Positions 26,074 through 35,979 of a stretch of DNA of 64,000 nucleotides are shown one piece after another. The notes under the pieces are model-generated. The model made no database searches. It had not been told where the DNA came from and worked only from the letters and a program-made list of their open reading frames with translations. Within the stretch, counting starts at the first letter, position 1. Each line of letters opens with the position of its first letter. Origin of the DNA: Nostoc sp. 'Peltigera membranacea cyanobiont' 210A (GTDB lineage: Bacteria > Cyanobacteriota > Cyanobacteriia > Cyanobacteriales > Nostocaceae); the NCBI RefSeq assembly GCF_002246015.1, contig NZ_NOLJ01000001.1, positions 496,293 through 560,292 of the forward strand. The letters are read 5' to 3'. Made by a program: the position numbers and the translations under genes.

Positions 26074-26567
26074 TGACCCTACTCATGTTTAGTATGGGGA
26101 ACTGTAATAGTTTCGGATAAACAGGTTTGAGTTACCTAAACGTATTATCGCAATCAAGTTTAGAATTACGATTTTTCTAAAGAAATTTTCTGGATTTTCT
26201 CAACTCCTGAACCACGCACTAAATGTTTAGAAATCTTGCAAGGAATATTTAGCAATACAAATAATATTTGCCAAGATTTAGAAACAATTCTCAATTAAAA
26301 CTTTCCTACTAAGGTATTGTGTTTGAGTTGACATTTGAACCACTGAAATAAGATTGGGAATACGACTATCAGATTCTTTCTCTGCTGCCGATGTCTCAAA
26401 TGCTTCTTCTGCTTACACAGCGATGGAATATTTTTCTATTACCTTCCCTCTATCAAAAATCTATCTCTATTTCACTGCCTTTATCCTTCAACAGTTAGAA
26501 GCAACGAATTTTGCTCCATGCAAAGCTATGAAAGAAAGTTCTCATACTGTGGACAAAGGATAAAATT
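26074..26567. other. Divergent intergenic region, nothing recognised
   Basis: AT-rich region between the divergent lipoxygenase and aldo/keto reductase genes. A 69-codon frame at 26354-26563 has no domain and no clear ribosome binding site and is not called. Promoters of both flanking genes must lie here but no clear -35/-10 pair was fixed. Confidence 0.5.
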
Positions 26568-27605
26568 GTGGATATTAGCAGACGAAATTTACTGAAGGTA
26601 GTTTCTGCTTCTGGTTTAGGTGGAGCCGGGGTATTTGCTTTACAAGGTTTAACCAAACAGGTTTTAGCGCAAAATCAGTCTACCCCACTCCAGATTAAAA
26701 AAGGGGAAATGCTTTACAGGCAACTAGGGCGCACCAAAGAACAAATATCTGTAATTGGTCTAGGTGGTCATCATATTGGTAGACCAAAAGATGAGCAAGA
26801 GGGTATTAATCTGATCCGTACTGCTCTTGATCGCGGGATTAATTTTATGGACAATAGCTGGGATTACCATAATGGAGGTAGCGAAATTCGCATGGGTAAA
26901 GCTCTCCAAAATGGTTATCGTCAAAAAGCTTTTCTGATGACTAAAATCGACGGTCGCACAAAGGCGGCTGCTGCTCAACAAATTGATGAATCTTTAAAAC
27001 GTTTGCAAACAGACCACATTGATTTGTTGCAGCATCATGAAGTCATTCGTATGGAAGACCCAGACCGGATTTTTGCCCCTGGTGGTGCGATGGAAGCAGT
27101 TGTGGAAGCACAAAAAGCTGGCAAGATTCGCTACATAGGCTTTACTGGACACAAAGACCCTTTAGTACACCTGAGAATGTTGGAAGTTGCTAATCAAAAC
27201 AACTTCCGTTTTGATGCAGTGCAGATGCCGTTAAATGTTATGGATGCCCATTTCCGCAGTTTTGAGAGGCAAGTTTTACCCAGACTGGTTAAAGACGGAA
27301 TTGCTGTACTGGGGATGAAATCAATGGGCGACCAAAACATTCTCAAAAGCAATGTGGTCAAACCGATCGAATGTCTGCATTACGCGATGAATCTGCCAAC
27401 TTCAACGGTGATTACAGGCATTGAAAGTATGCCCATCTTAAACCAGGCTTTCGAGGCAGTACGTACTTTTACACCCATGAGCCAGGAAAAAGTCAGAGCA
27501 TTACTGAATCGGACTCGCCAAGCTGCTCTCAAAGGTCAGTATGAACTGTTTAAAACTACTAACCAATTTGATAGTACAGCCAAAAATCCTGAGTGGTTAG
27601 GTTGA
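26568..27605 (+). CDS. Tat-exported aldo/keto reductase
   Basis: 345 residues beginning at a GTG codon after AAAGGA. A twin-arginine signal (SRRNLLKVVSASGLGGAG) covers ~1-34. The AKR TIM barrel follows: GLGGHHIG, DNSWDY (catalytic Asp and Tyr), MTKIDGR (Lys), DLLQHHEV (His), IGFTGHKDP, then a C-terminal helix region. Exported AKRs of this type are common but their substrates are mostly unknown. Possible link to oxylipin carbonyls from the divergent lipoxygenase unit is speculation. Confidence 0.88.
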   Translation: MDISRRNLLKVVSASGLGGAGVFALQGLTKQVLAQNQSTPLQIKKGEMLYRQLGRTKEQISVIGLGGHHIGRPKDEQEGINLIRTALDRGINFMDNSWDYHNGGSEIRMGKALQNGYRQKAFLMTKIDGRTKAAAAQQIDESLKRLQTDHIDLLQHHEVIRMEDPDRIFAPGGAMEAVVEAQKAGKIRYIGFTGHKDPLVHLRMLEVANQNNFRFDAVQMPLNVMDAHFRSFERQVLPRLVKDGIAVLGMKSMGDQNILKSNVVKPIECLHYAMNLPTSTVITGIESMPILNQAFEAVRTFTPMSQEKVRALLNRTRQAALKGQYELFKTTNQFDSTAKNPEWLG

Positions 27606-27664
27606 GTTTTAGCTAGGGCGTGTTTGAAAACTAAGGTTCACAGCAAACAACCGTATACCCTGCT

Positions 27665-27775
27665 GTGGACACAAAACTGGTAGAGCGCCTGCAAAATCCA
27701 GAACTGAGCCTGAGCGATCGCGAGTTGGAAATGTTGCGCCTGATGGAAGTACTCAAAAAATGTCATCATAGTTAA
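27665..27775 (+). CDS. Possible 36-aa ORF or relic
   Basis: GTG-initiated frame that reads as ordinary soluble protein (LVERLQNPELSLSDRELE, then KKCHHS and a stop), between the aldo/keto reductase and recR. The codon use looks genuine and the same frame is open from 27633. It could be a small gene or the remnant of a larger one; no family recognised. Confidence 0.3.
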   Translation: MDTKLVERLQNPELSLSDRELEMLRLMEVLKKCHHS

Positions 27776-27801
27776 AGTGAAAACATTCTGGAGACAAGAC
27801 A

Positions 27802-28398
27802 ACGGTTTACGCACGCCCTTTAGCACGGTTAATTGAACAATTGCAACGCCTACCGGGAGTTGGCCCCAAAAGTGCCCAACGACTGGCTTTGCATATTTTG
27901 AAGCGACCAGAAGCAGAAGTAGAAGCTTTGGCGCAAGCTTTAGTTGAGGCAAAAAAACAGATAGGCTTGTGTTCTGTTTGCTTTCACTTATCTGCTGAAC
28001 CTGTTTGTGAAATTTGCCGCAATGCCAACCGTGACAATAACACTATCTGTGTTGTTGCAGATCCTCGTGATGTGATTGCGCTGGAAAAAACCCGCGAATA
28101 CAAAGGTAAGTATCACGTTTTGGGCGGGGTGATTTCGCCAATTGATGGAATTGGCCCAGATCAGTTGACTATACTAGCTTTGCAGCGCCGGGTGAGTCAG
28201 CAAAAACCTCAAGAAGTAATTCTCGCAATTAGTCCGAGTGTAGAAGGGGAGACAACAACCCTGTATATCGGTCAGCTATTGAAACCATTTACTAAGGTGA
28301 CACGGATTGCTTTTGGTTTACCTGTAGGTGGCGATTTGGAGTACGCAGATGAGGTTACTTTGGCGAGGGCGTTGGAAGGCCGTCGGGAGTTAGATTAA
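27802..28398 (+). CDS. recR: Recombination protein RecR, apparent ACG start
   Basis: RecF-pathway protein that with RecO loads RecA at gapped DNA. The helix-hairpin-helix [17 protein letters not shown], a four-Cys zinc finger ([16 protein letters not shown]) and the Toprim domain ([14 protein letters not shown] ... SPIDGIGPD) are all present. The expected N-terminus ([15 protein letters not shown]) is encoded upstream of the only canonical start (TTG, 27841), and no ATG, GTG or TTG lies earlier in the open frame from 27781. An ACG at 27802 sits 8 nt after GGAG, exactly where ATG is expected. I chose it, giving 198 residues. A TTG start would drop 13 residues. Confidence 0.85.
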   Translation, partial: TVYARPLARLIEQLQRLPGVGPKSAQRLALHILKRPEAEVEALAQALVEAKKQIGLCSVCFHLSAEPVCEICRNANRDNNTICVVADPRDVIALEKTREYKGKYHVLGGVISPIDGIGPDQLTILALQRRVSQQKPQEVILAISPSVEGETTTLYIGQLLKPFTKVTRIAFGLPVGGDLEYADEVTLARALEGRRELD

Positions 28399-28433
28399 AT
28401 TTTGTTGATTTTGCTGGTTAACGACTTTCTCAA

Positions 28434-29006
28434 CTATTGACTGTACATAACATCCGATCGCAAAACGTACTTTCGCCCCTGGATAATAGTAGCGCCCTCA
28501 TGTACTAGCTCGTGGACAAAACACAAAGCCATACCTGTTACTGGAAGCACAGCTAGATTAGATAAATCTATGTAGTATTCAGGAAGATAAAAACGAGTTT
28601 CGCCGCCTTCAAACCCTTCATTCAGATAAATCATAAAAGTCAATAAACTTTCCTCACCGTTAGTTCGGCGATAAGAACCATCATGGTGAGGTGCAAACCT
28701 CTGACCTGGATCGTAGCGATAGAAACGAAAACGCTCATTCAGCCCAACTGGATGCCATCTACCAATGGTCTTAGGGATATAATTTGACACACGCTGCCAT
28801 AAATCAAAAGCACGCTCCCGGTCATCTAGAATAACGCGCTGATTATTGCGGATGTCGGGACGCATTTTAAAACCTCGGTGGGTAGTAATAGGAGCATCTG
28901 TATAGCCAATGTTTTCTGTTAAGGTAATATACTCAGCGCATTCTGCTGGCGAAAGAATATTTTCCAGCGTGAAAATTTGGTTGCGAAGCAAATCTTTCTT
29001 GGTCAT
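28434..29006 (-). CDS. 2-oxoglutarate/Fe(II) oxygenase, prolyl 4-hydroxylase-like
   Basis: 190 residues. Iron triad His107-x-Asp109 (PHHDGSY) and His169 (VHEG), with Lys179 (GRKYVLRSD) for 2-oxoglutarate. FMIYLNEGFEGGETRF is the jelly-roll signature of P4H-type enzymes. Target (protein or small molecule) unknown. It converges with recR. Confidence 0.88.
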   Translation of the reverse strand: MTKKDLLRNQIFTLENILSPAECAEYITLTENIGYTDAPITTHRGFKMRPDIRNNQRVILDDRERAFDLWQRVSNYIPKTIGRWHPVGLNERFRFYRYDPGQRFAPHHDGSYRRTNGEESLLTFMIYLNEGFEGGETRFYLPEYYIDLSNLAVLPVTGMALCFVHELVHEGATIIQGRKYVLRSDVMYSQ

Positions 29007-29103
29007 GGTTAAGCTGATTGAGATTTAAGCCTGATGATAGTGTATTCCTTATAACTCAATACGGTTCAGTTCAGCCTAAAATCTAATGAGCAGAAATAGG
29101 GTT

Positions 29104-32100
29104 TTAGCCATGATTTTGCCCTAGTAAATCTGCAATTGAGGTGAGTAATTCGGTTGGTTGTACTGGTTTGGCAATGTGTTTCTGAAAACCAGCTGCTAAA
29201 ACTCGATCGCGATCGCTTTCTCCAGCATAGGCGGTAAGAGCGATCGCCGGAATTTCCCCGCCCTCCTCTTTGGGCATAGCTCTGAGCATCTTAATCAAGC
29301 TGTAGCCATCCATTTCTGGCATTCCTAAATCACTGATTAATAAATTAGGTACAGCCTGTGCTATAATCTTTAGCGCCTCATTTACCGATGCTGCGGCAGT
29401 TATCAACGCCCCATTCTGTTGTAGCAAGAAGTGCAGAAACTCCCGTGTATCAACATCATCATCGACAATTAATACCCGTAGTCCACGCAGAACTGACGAG
29501 TTAAATTTCTCCCCTGCTCCTCCTGCTTTCTCTGCACCGTCACTCTCTTTCATCACGGGCAGTCTGACAGTAAAAACTGCTCCCTGTCCAATTCCTGGAC
29601 TGTCTGCTTTTACAGTACCACCATGCAACTCTACTAAGTGACGAACTATTGCCAATCCCAGTCCCAGTCCGCCAAATGTCCTGGTTGTGCTGCTATCCGC
29701 TTGACGAAAATATTCAAATACGTGGGGTAGAAACTCAGGGGAAATACCTTGACCTGTATCTTTAACTTGAATTAGTGCAGAGTGGAAAGTTAATTCACGA
29801 CTCAATGATAAACTGATTTCCACTGAACCACGAGAGGGAGTAAACTTGACTGCGTTCGAGAGTAAATTCCCTACAACTTGCTGTAAGCGATTATAATCGC
29901 CTAACACTTTACCAACCTTGGGGTCAACCTGTACTTTAATCTGGATAGATTTCGTTTCGGCAATTAACCGGACTGTTTCTAATGCAGCATCAATTACAGC
30001 TACTAGGTTAACAGTGGCAAAAGTCAGGTTCAACTTACCGCGAATAATTCGGGAGACATCAAGCAACTCATCAATTAATTGAATCTGCAATTGAGCATTT
30101 CTTTCGATGGTTTCTAAAGCACGATTTGTAGTCACTTCATCAAATTTGCGGCTTTTGAGTAGCGATGACCACCCTAAAATCGGGTTGAGGGGCGATCGCA
30201 ATTCGTGGGAGAGAATAGCGAGAAACTCATCTTTATTCCGGTTTGCCTGTTTGAGTTCCTCTGCTTGTTGTCTAAGTGCCTTTTCTAATTGCTTTCTGGG
30301 GGTTAAGTCTAGAATAAAACAGATCCAAGATGCGGGATCTCGCTCCACCAAGGCACCACCAATTAGTATGGGAATACGGGAACCATCCTTGCGGATGTAT
30401 TCTTTTTCAAAGGGAGTAAATAGCCCAAGCGTTAAAAGTTGTTCTATCCCCTGCCGATCGAGAGCGTGATATTCAGGTGGGGTGATGTGTTGTCTGCGTA
30501 TCTTACCCGCTAAAAGTTCCTCTCGCGTATAACCCACCATTTCTAAAAAAGCCTCGTTCGCCTCAGTAATGTAATCAGGAGTGGCGAACATAATGCCAAT
30601 AATGTTGGAATCAACTAACCGCCTTAATTGAGTTTCACGCTGGCGTAAATCATTTTCTACCTGTTTGCGTTGGGTAATATCCTGGGTAGTTCCCATCATT
30701 CGTACTGGCTTACCATCGGCATCATAAAAGACGCGACCTTTAGCAGAAATCCAATGAATACTATCATCAGACCAAGGGATGCGGTATTCAATATCACAGT
30801 CAACCTGTTCTTCAATAGAGCGGGCGATCGCTTCCTGAATGTATTGGCGGTCTTCAGGATGTACACAGTTGAGGAAAATATCAAAGCTGATTTCGGCTTC
30901 TAGGGACACTCCAAACAGCTGCCGACATTTGTCTGTCCAAATTACCTCGTTGGTGGTGATATTCCAAAACCACATACCCATTTCAGCAGCATTAGTGGCC
31001 AACCGAATCCGTTCTTCACTCTCGCGCAGATTTGTTTCAATTTTTTGACGTTCCCCTAGGGCAGCTTGCTGTTCGGTAATATCAGTACTCGCACCAACTA
31101 CCCTAACTACCAGACCATTTGCATCCCGGACAGCAAACCCCTGGTCTTGCACCCACAAATAGCGCCCATCCTGGTGACGCACTCGATATTCAATCCGATA
31201 ACGGTTTCCATTGGCCATACTAGCCATGAATTGGTCATTAACTCTTTGTTGGTCATCGGGATGAATGCGTTCTTGCCACCACTGGAAGGTCGGTTCAGTT
31301 TCTTGTTGGGTGTAGCCAAAAACCTGGGTTAGACCTTGAGTTCTTTCCACAGTATTTCTGCCAATCTCCCAGTCATAGATTAGGCAATTAACCGCCGCTG
31401 CTGCTAGCTCAAACCTTTCGTTACTTTGCCGCAAGGAAATTTCTATGTGTCGTCGCTCTGTAATATCAAAAGCGATCCCCAAAAGATATTGTGGCAATCC
31501 ATCAGCTGTTCTGCTGTACACAGTGTCATAGCTACAAAACCAGCGCCACTCTCCATTAGCGTGTCGAATTCGGTATTCAAAGCTGAGAACTTCGCCCTGA
31601 TAAGTAGAATTAAATTTTTCAAAATAGCTAGGGAGTCGAGCCAAATCTTCAGGGTGTAAAAGTTGAGTAAATAACTCCTTTCCCATCGCCTGAATTTCTA
31701 CTGGTGTGTAGCCCCAACCTTGAGCAATTTCGTAATTAACGTAAGAATTTCGCTGCTCAATTAGGTCATAAATGTAGATTATCCCTGGAAGAGTCCCAGC
31801 AATTTGTTGAAACAAACGGTGACTATCCCACAGTGTCTGAAATTCATCTGCATCAACTTGTTGAGTATCTTGTTCACAACTACAGTCATCCTCGAACTGG
31901 GCGTGCTTAGATGCCGTAATATCCGAAAAAGTTGTCACGATCGCATACAGATTGCTTCCTTCAGTTTGAAACAGAGGTTGCGAGGACAACAAGAGCCAGA
32001 CTAACTCACCATTTGGCTTATAAAAGCCACACACCACATTTAAGCAAGGTTTACCTGTATTTTGGGCAACGATCGCAGGGTGAGCTTTACTGAGTAAAGG

Positions 32101-32346
32101 AGAGCCATCTTCATGAATAAATTGCCACTTAGGATCGAGCAAATTTTGCCCCACAAGCTGTTCTGCGGTTAGTCCCAAAATGCGATCGCTAGCGGCATTG
32201 CAAGCCTGGATAGTGCCATCAGGCAACTGAAGCACCATTCCTTCTTCTCCACTGGCGACTAGCGAAGATTTTGCCTTTTTACTAACTTGCCGATGCAGCA
32301 GCTTGTGATTAGCCAGCTGGTTGTGGAACTTTTCCGCGTCTGGCAT
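29104..32346 (-). CDS. Hybrid sensor histidine kinase with five PAS domains and receiver
   Basis: 1080 residues. PAS domains lie at roughly 30-150, 180-300, 310-425, 440-560 and 570-685, several with PAC motifs (DITERR, DITEQQ, DITQRK). Next come HisKA with phospho-His near 713 (ILSHELRSPLNPILGW), HATPase with NAVKFTPSRG, DTGQGISPE and GLGLGLAIVRH, and a C-terminal receiver from ~950 (VLIVDDD, phospho-Asp in LISDLGMPEMDG, LTAYAG, KPV). No membrane segment, so it senses a cytoplasmic signal. No partner response regulator is adjacent. A receiver relic of similar type is at 58427. Confidence 0.95.
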   Translation of the reverse strand: MPDAEKFHNQLANHKLLHRQVSKKAKSSLVASGEEGMVLQLPDGTIQACNAASDRILGLTAEQLVGQNLLDPKWQFIHEDGSPLLSKAHPAIVAQNTGKPCLNVVCGFYKPNGELVWLLLSSQPLFQTEGSNLYAIVTTFSDITASKHAQFEDDCSCEQDTQQVDADEFQTLWDSHRLFQQIAGTLPGIIYIYDLIEQRNSYVNYEIAQGWGYTPVEIQAMGKELFTQLLHPEDLARLPSYFEKFNSTYQGEVLSFEYRIRHANGEWRWFCSYDTVYSRTADGLPQYLLGIAFDITERRHIEISLRQSNERFELAAAAVNCLIYDWEIGRNTVERTQGLTQVFGYTQQETEPTFQWWQERIHPDDQQRVNDQFMASMANGNRYRIEYRVRHQDGRYLWVQDQGFAVRDANGLVVRVVGASTDITEQQAALGERQKIETNLRESEERIRLATNAAEMGMWFWNITTNEVIWTDKCRQLFGVSLEAEISFDIFLNCVHPEDRQYIQEAIARSIEEQVDCDIEYRIPWSDDSIHWISAKGRVFYDADGKPVRMMGTTQDITQRKQVENDLRQRETQLRRLVDSNIIGIMFATPDYITEANEAFLEMVGYTREELLAGKIRRQHITPPEYHALDRQGIEQLLTLGLFTPFEKEYIRKDGSRIPILIGGALVERDPASWICFILDLTPRKQLEKALRQQAEELKQANRNKDEFLAILSHELRSPLNPILGWSSLLKSRKFDEVTTNRALETIERNAQLQIQLIDELLDVSRIIRGKLNLTFATVNLVAVIDAALETVRLIAETKSIQIKVQVDPKVGKVLGDYNRLQQVVGNLLSNAVKFTPSRGSVEISLSLSRELTFHSALIQVKDTGQGISPEFLPHVFEYFRQADSSTTRTFGGLGLGLAIVRHLVELHGGTVKADSPGIGQGAVFTVRLPVMKESDGAEKAGGAGEKFNSSVLRGLRVLIVDDDVDTREFLHFLLQQNGALITAAASVNEALKIIAQAVPNLLISDLGMPEMDGYSLIKMLRAMPKEEGGEIPAIALTAYAGESDRDRVLAAGFQKHIAKPVQPTELLTSIADLLGQNHG

Positions 32347-32540
32347 TCTAAAAAGTTAAATAATTTTAAAGTTAATCTCAGATTGAGCGGCTCATATTTA
32401 CATAAATTTTAAGGCCATTTCTTCGATCTTGAACCAGAAGCTGCGATCGCTACTCCTATCACCGAAACAGTGCTGTTAGCGGATAGCTAAGGTTTAGCCC
32501 GTGCTGAGTAACTAGTGCTGAGTAAAAAAACTAATAATCG

Positions 32541-32636
32541 CACTCAGCACTCTTAAATCTTATAGACTTAGGGAACTTACGCAGAAAATTAAACTCAGCA
32601 CTCAGCAACTCAGCACTCTTAAATCAGCACTCCTAA
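32541..32636. repeat. Short direct repeats CAGCACTCTTAAATC
   Basis: Three copies or part copies of CAGCACTCTTAAATC and several ACTCAGCA units in under 100 bp, between the histidine kinase and the permease gene end. Low-complexity repeat with no coding content; no clear terminator. Confidence 0.55.
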
Positions 32637-32637
32637 A

Positions 32638-34587
32638 TCAACCCCCAACATGAATACCAGGTCGCATGTGGGGATTCTTTTCAGCTCGCCGCAGTACTTC
32701 ACGGGTAACTACAGCAATGTCACCTTCGCCAAACAAGATAAAACGCAATAGGTATTGTATGGGATTTCCCTCAACCCAGCCGAAGTAAGCATGGGGAATC
32801 TTACCTGTTTGGTCGCGAATGTAAAGTAGTAAAGCTGCGATCGCATTCGGTACTGCTGCACTTTCAGCCCGGAGGATGCGATAGTCACCAACTTGTACCC
32901 CTTTTACTACAATCACATCCGCAAATTCCGAAGCATCGGATACATGAATTTCTAGAAACAGAATTGGATCGTTGGCTGGAATATGGTTGTCTTCGCGTAC
33001 CTCTTTCTCTTTCATAAAATACTCTAGGGCATCACCCTTATTCAACCGATTTGCAATCAGTCGTATTGTTCCCCGGCTATCTTCAGCAAAGAATTGGTTA
33101 GCAAGTTCGTCAACTTCAATTCGCTCTGCTCGCAGTTCCGTTGAACGCCAAACACGAGAAACCAGCGAGGTAAAAATGATTGCACCGATGAAAAACCCAG
33201 CAATCCTAATCCCTTCTGGCCTTTCGATGATATTGACAATGGTGGTATATAAAAATAACAGTGTAATGATGCCAAAAACAAATCTTGCTCGCTTCTGTCT
33301 GTGACGGTGGGCTGATAAAGTTACAGCAAAGGCGGCTGAGGTGATCAACACCAGCACACCAGTTGCATAAGCCCCACCTTGGGCTTCTACACTTGCTTTG
33401 AAGATAATTGTGACAACAAAAGCGATCGCTGTGTAGACTAACACTAAAGGTCGGCTTACTCGTGCCCAATTGGGTGCCATGCCATAGCGTGGTAGGTAGC
33501 GAGGCACGATATTCAATAGCCCTGCCATTGCAGATGCACCTGCAAACCACAAAATAGAAATAGTACTTAAATCGTAAATTGTGCCAAAGGCATTGCCTAA
33601 ATACAAATGTGCTAAATAAGCAAGGGCCCGTCCGTTGGCTTTGCCCCCCGATGCAAATTCTGCGGTTGGAATCAGTAGAGTGGTTATAAAGCTGGTGGTA
33701 AGCAGAAAGAAACTCATAATCACAGCAGCAGTGGTGAGCAGCTTGCGTGTATTCCGAATCCGCCCTTTGGGATGCTGCGGAGTGCTGTTACTGCTACCTT
33801 TAACCAGGGGCATAACGGTAACACCAGTCTCAAAACCTGACAATCCCAGTGCGAGTTTGGGAAAGATAAGGAGAGAGATGCCGATTAGCATCAAAGGGTT
33901 AGAATGGCGTGCAAAAAGTGCAGTTTGCCAGTTAGCGATCGCTTCTGTGTGAGTTAATATCTGGTACACACCGACGCCAACGACAATAAAGTTTAACAGC
34001 AGATAAGCTGCCACCAAAACTACTGCAATCCCAATGGCTTCTCGAAAACCTCTCAAGAAAACTGCACCTAGTAATGCAACTAATATCAGGGTAATTGCGA
34101 TCGTCTGATTGTGAAGCCAATTTGGTGTCAGCGGATTTTCGATGATATGGGCTGTGGCATCAGCTGCTGACAAGGTAATGGTAATAATAAAGTCAGTTGC
34201 CACAAAGCCAAGTAAGCACAGTACAAGTAATTTGCCTTGCCACCAGGGAAGTAAACGTTCTAACATTGCGATCGACCCTTCACCATGAGGGCTTTCGGCA
34301 GCAATGCGCCGATAAATTGGCAACGCTCCAAAAAGCGTCAGTAAAACCAGAATTAGGGTAGCTATAGGAGAAAGAGCGCCAGCCGCCAGTGCTGCAATCC
34401 CTGGTTGATAGCCAAGGGTCGAGAAATAATCTACACCAGTCAAGCACATCACCTGCCACCAAGAATGCTGGCGATGTACTTCTTCTTTGCGGTAAGGCCC
34501 TTTTTTTTCTCGTCGGTCTTCTTCAAGCAACCAGTGGATTAACTGACTGCCGAGCCGTTTTGTTGAAACAATTGATTTAGCCATCAA
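32638..34587 (-). CDS. APC-superfamily permease
   Basis: 649 residues. After ~45 soluble residues there are about 12 hydrophobic helices (residues ~50-510), starting with the family's [17 protein letters not shown] and containing [13 protein letters not shown] ~140-residue cytosolic C-terminal domain ([17 protein letters not shown] onward) follows. The helix-1 pattern resembles amino-acid/K+ transporters of the APC/KUP type. Substrate unknown. Start could be the second Met. Confidence 0.85.
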   Translation of the reverse strand: MMAKSIVSTKRLGSQLIHWLLEEDRREKKGPYRKEEVHRQHSWWQVMCLTGVDYFSTLGYQPGIAALAAGALSPIATLILVLLTLFGALPIYRRIAAESPHGEGSIAMLERLLPWWQGKLLVLCLLGFVATDFIITITLSAADATAHIIENPLTPNWLHNQTIAITLILVALLGAVFLRGFREAIGIAVVLVAAYLLLNFIVVGVGVYQILTHTEAIANWQTALFARHSNPLMLIGISLLIFPKLALGLSGFETGVTVMPLVKGSSNSTPQHPKGRIRNTRKLLTTAAVIMSFFLLTTSFITTLLIPTAEFASGGKANGRALAYLAHLYLGNAFGTIYDLSTISILWFAGASAMAGLLNIVPRYLPRYGMAPNWARVSRPLVLVYTAIAFVVTIIFKASVEAQGGAYATGVLVLITSAAFAVTLSAHRHRQKRARFVFGIITLLFLYTTIVNIIERPEGIRIAGFFIGAIIFTSLVSRVWRSTELRAERIEVDELANQFFAEDSRGTIRLIANRLNKGDALEYFMKEKEVREDNHIPANDPILFLEIHVSDASEFADVIVVKGVQVGDYRILRAESAAVPNAIAALLLYIRDQTGKIPHAYFGWVEGNPIQYLLRFILFGEGDIAVVTREVLRRAEKNPHMRPGIHVGG

Positions 34588-35105
34588 ATACGGTTGTGTT
34601 GCAAAAGTCGGCTTTGTGATTTTTTTAAGCCTTCGTGGTTTATTAAAATTTTTAACTACAAAGGCATAGCACTATTATTGTATGTTAAGCATCCTGTCCG
34701 ATTTACAAAATATATAGTAGCTGTTCGTAGTCGTCTACCATATCAAGATCGGTTGTAGGTTTTGGTATAGGAATAATCAATACTGCAACCGTATATTTTG
34801 GGATTAACGCTTTTGCACTCTTAGCACCTTTAAGCCGTATAAATTCTAAAAAAACGATGCTGCTAAACAAGGTATGTACGCAATCAACAAATCAGCCCTA
34901 AAATAAAAGTCACTTTTAGTTATATGATGTTTGTGTAAATGACCATAAGATAATTAGCCTGCTAATCTATAACTCTGTTTGTGTAGCCGTAGACTTTAGT
35001 TTGATGGAATTATGGACATATATAGTCGTACACAATATACAAACAATGTATTAGATAGGTTTCCAGCATCATGCGAACCCATCTGCACCAACTACACTAA
35101 TTCAG
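34588..35105. other. Intergenic, nothing recognised
   Basis: AT-rich, no ORF of note, no hairpin with a T run. It contains upstream regions of the divergent permease and nuclease genes. Confidence 0.5.
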
Positions 35106-35912
35106 ATGTTTGACAATATCTGTAAGTTTTTAGTTGAGAACTTCTCCAGTGACTTCGCTACATGGTTATTAGGCGAATCTATTAATTTAACAGAACTAAG
35201 TCCAAAAGAATTATCTCTCGAACCCATTCGGGCTGATGCTCTAATTCTGTTGCAGTCGGAGCAAAGCATATTGCATTTGGAATTTCAAACCCAAGTCGAT
35301 GCGGAAATTCCTTTTCGGATGATTGACTATCGATTGCGAGTATATCGCCGCTTTCCAGACAAAGCAATGCATCAAGTCGTAATTTACCTCAAGCAGACAA
35401 ATTCAAATTTGGTGCAACAAAATACATTTACAATTGCTGGGACACGACATGAATTTGCAGTTATCAGACTTTGGGAACAACCTACAGAAGTATTTTTGAG
35501 AACACCTGGACTTTTACCCTTGGCGGTGTTAAGCAGTACAATTGATCCAGAAGTTATACTGAATGAAGTGGCACGGGAAATTAACGGTATTACAGAATTA
35601 AGAACTCAAAGTAATATTGCTGCTTCTACAGCGATTTTAGCTGGTTTAGTATTAGATAAAGAGGTTATTAAACGAGTTTTGAGGTCAGATATTATGCGCG
35701 AGTCAGCAATTTATCAAGACATTTTACAAGAAGGTAAAGCTGAAGGCAAGGCTGAAGGCAAGGCCGAAGGTAAGGCTGAAGCGTTACTCGAAGTGGCAAG
35801 AAATCTATTTAGTACTGGTATGCCATTAAAGCAAATCGGCAGAGTCACAGGGTTATCAATTGAGCAGTTACAGTATTTACAGGTAAGTGAGTCTCGTGAG
35901 TCCAATCAATAA
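35106..35912 (+). CDS. Rpn-family PD-(D/E)XK nuclease-like protein
   Basis: 268 residues of the Rpn/transposase-like nuclease family common in cyanobacteria. The N-terminal nuclease-type core has RADALILLQSEQSILHLEFQ, where the E-x-Q is the usual active-site remnant, followed by MIDYRLRVYRRFP. The C-terminal half has four tandem EGKA units (residues ~210-225, DNA 35733-35780, 12-bp units) and then a helix-turn-helix-like end (GMPLKQIGRVTGLSIEQLQ). Rpn proteins promote RecA-independent recombination in E. coli; activity here is inferred. Confidence 0.85.
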   Translation: MFDNICKFLVENFSSDFATWLLGESINLTELSPKELSLEPIRADALILLQSEQSILHLEFQTQVDAEIPFRMIDYRLRVYRRFPDKAMHQVVIYLKQTNSNLVQQNTFTIAGTRHEFAVIRLWEQPTEVFLRTPGLLPLAVLSSTIDPEVILNEVAREINGITELRTQSNIAASTAILAGLVLDKEVIKRVLRSDIMRESAIYQDILQEGKAEGKAEGKAEGKAEALLEVARNLFSTGMPLKQIGRVTGLSIEQLQYLQVSESRESNQ

Positions 35913-35979
35913 ATAATCGGTGCAGGTTGACTGCACCGATTACCAAATGTCACTCGAATTGAACAAACATCCAATTGTT

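Noticed and set aside
26354..26563. 69-codon plus-strand ORF upstream of the aldo/keto reductase
   Set aside because: Hydrophobic AT-rich frame in a divergent promoter region, no ribosome binding site and no known family.
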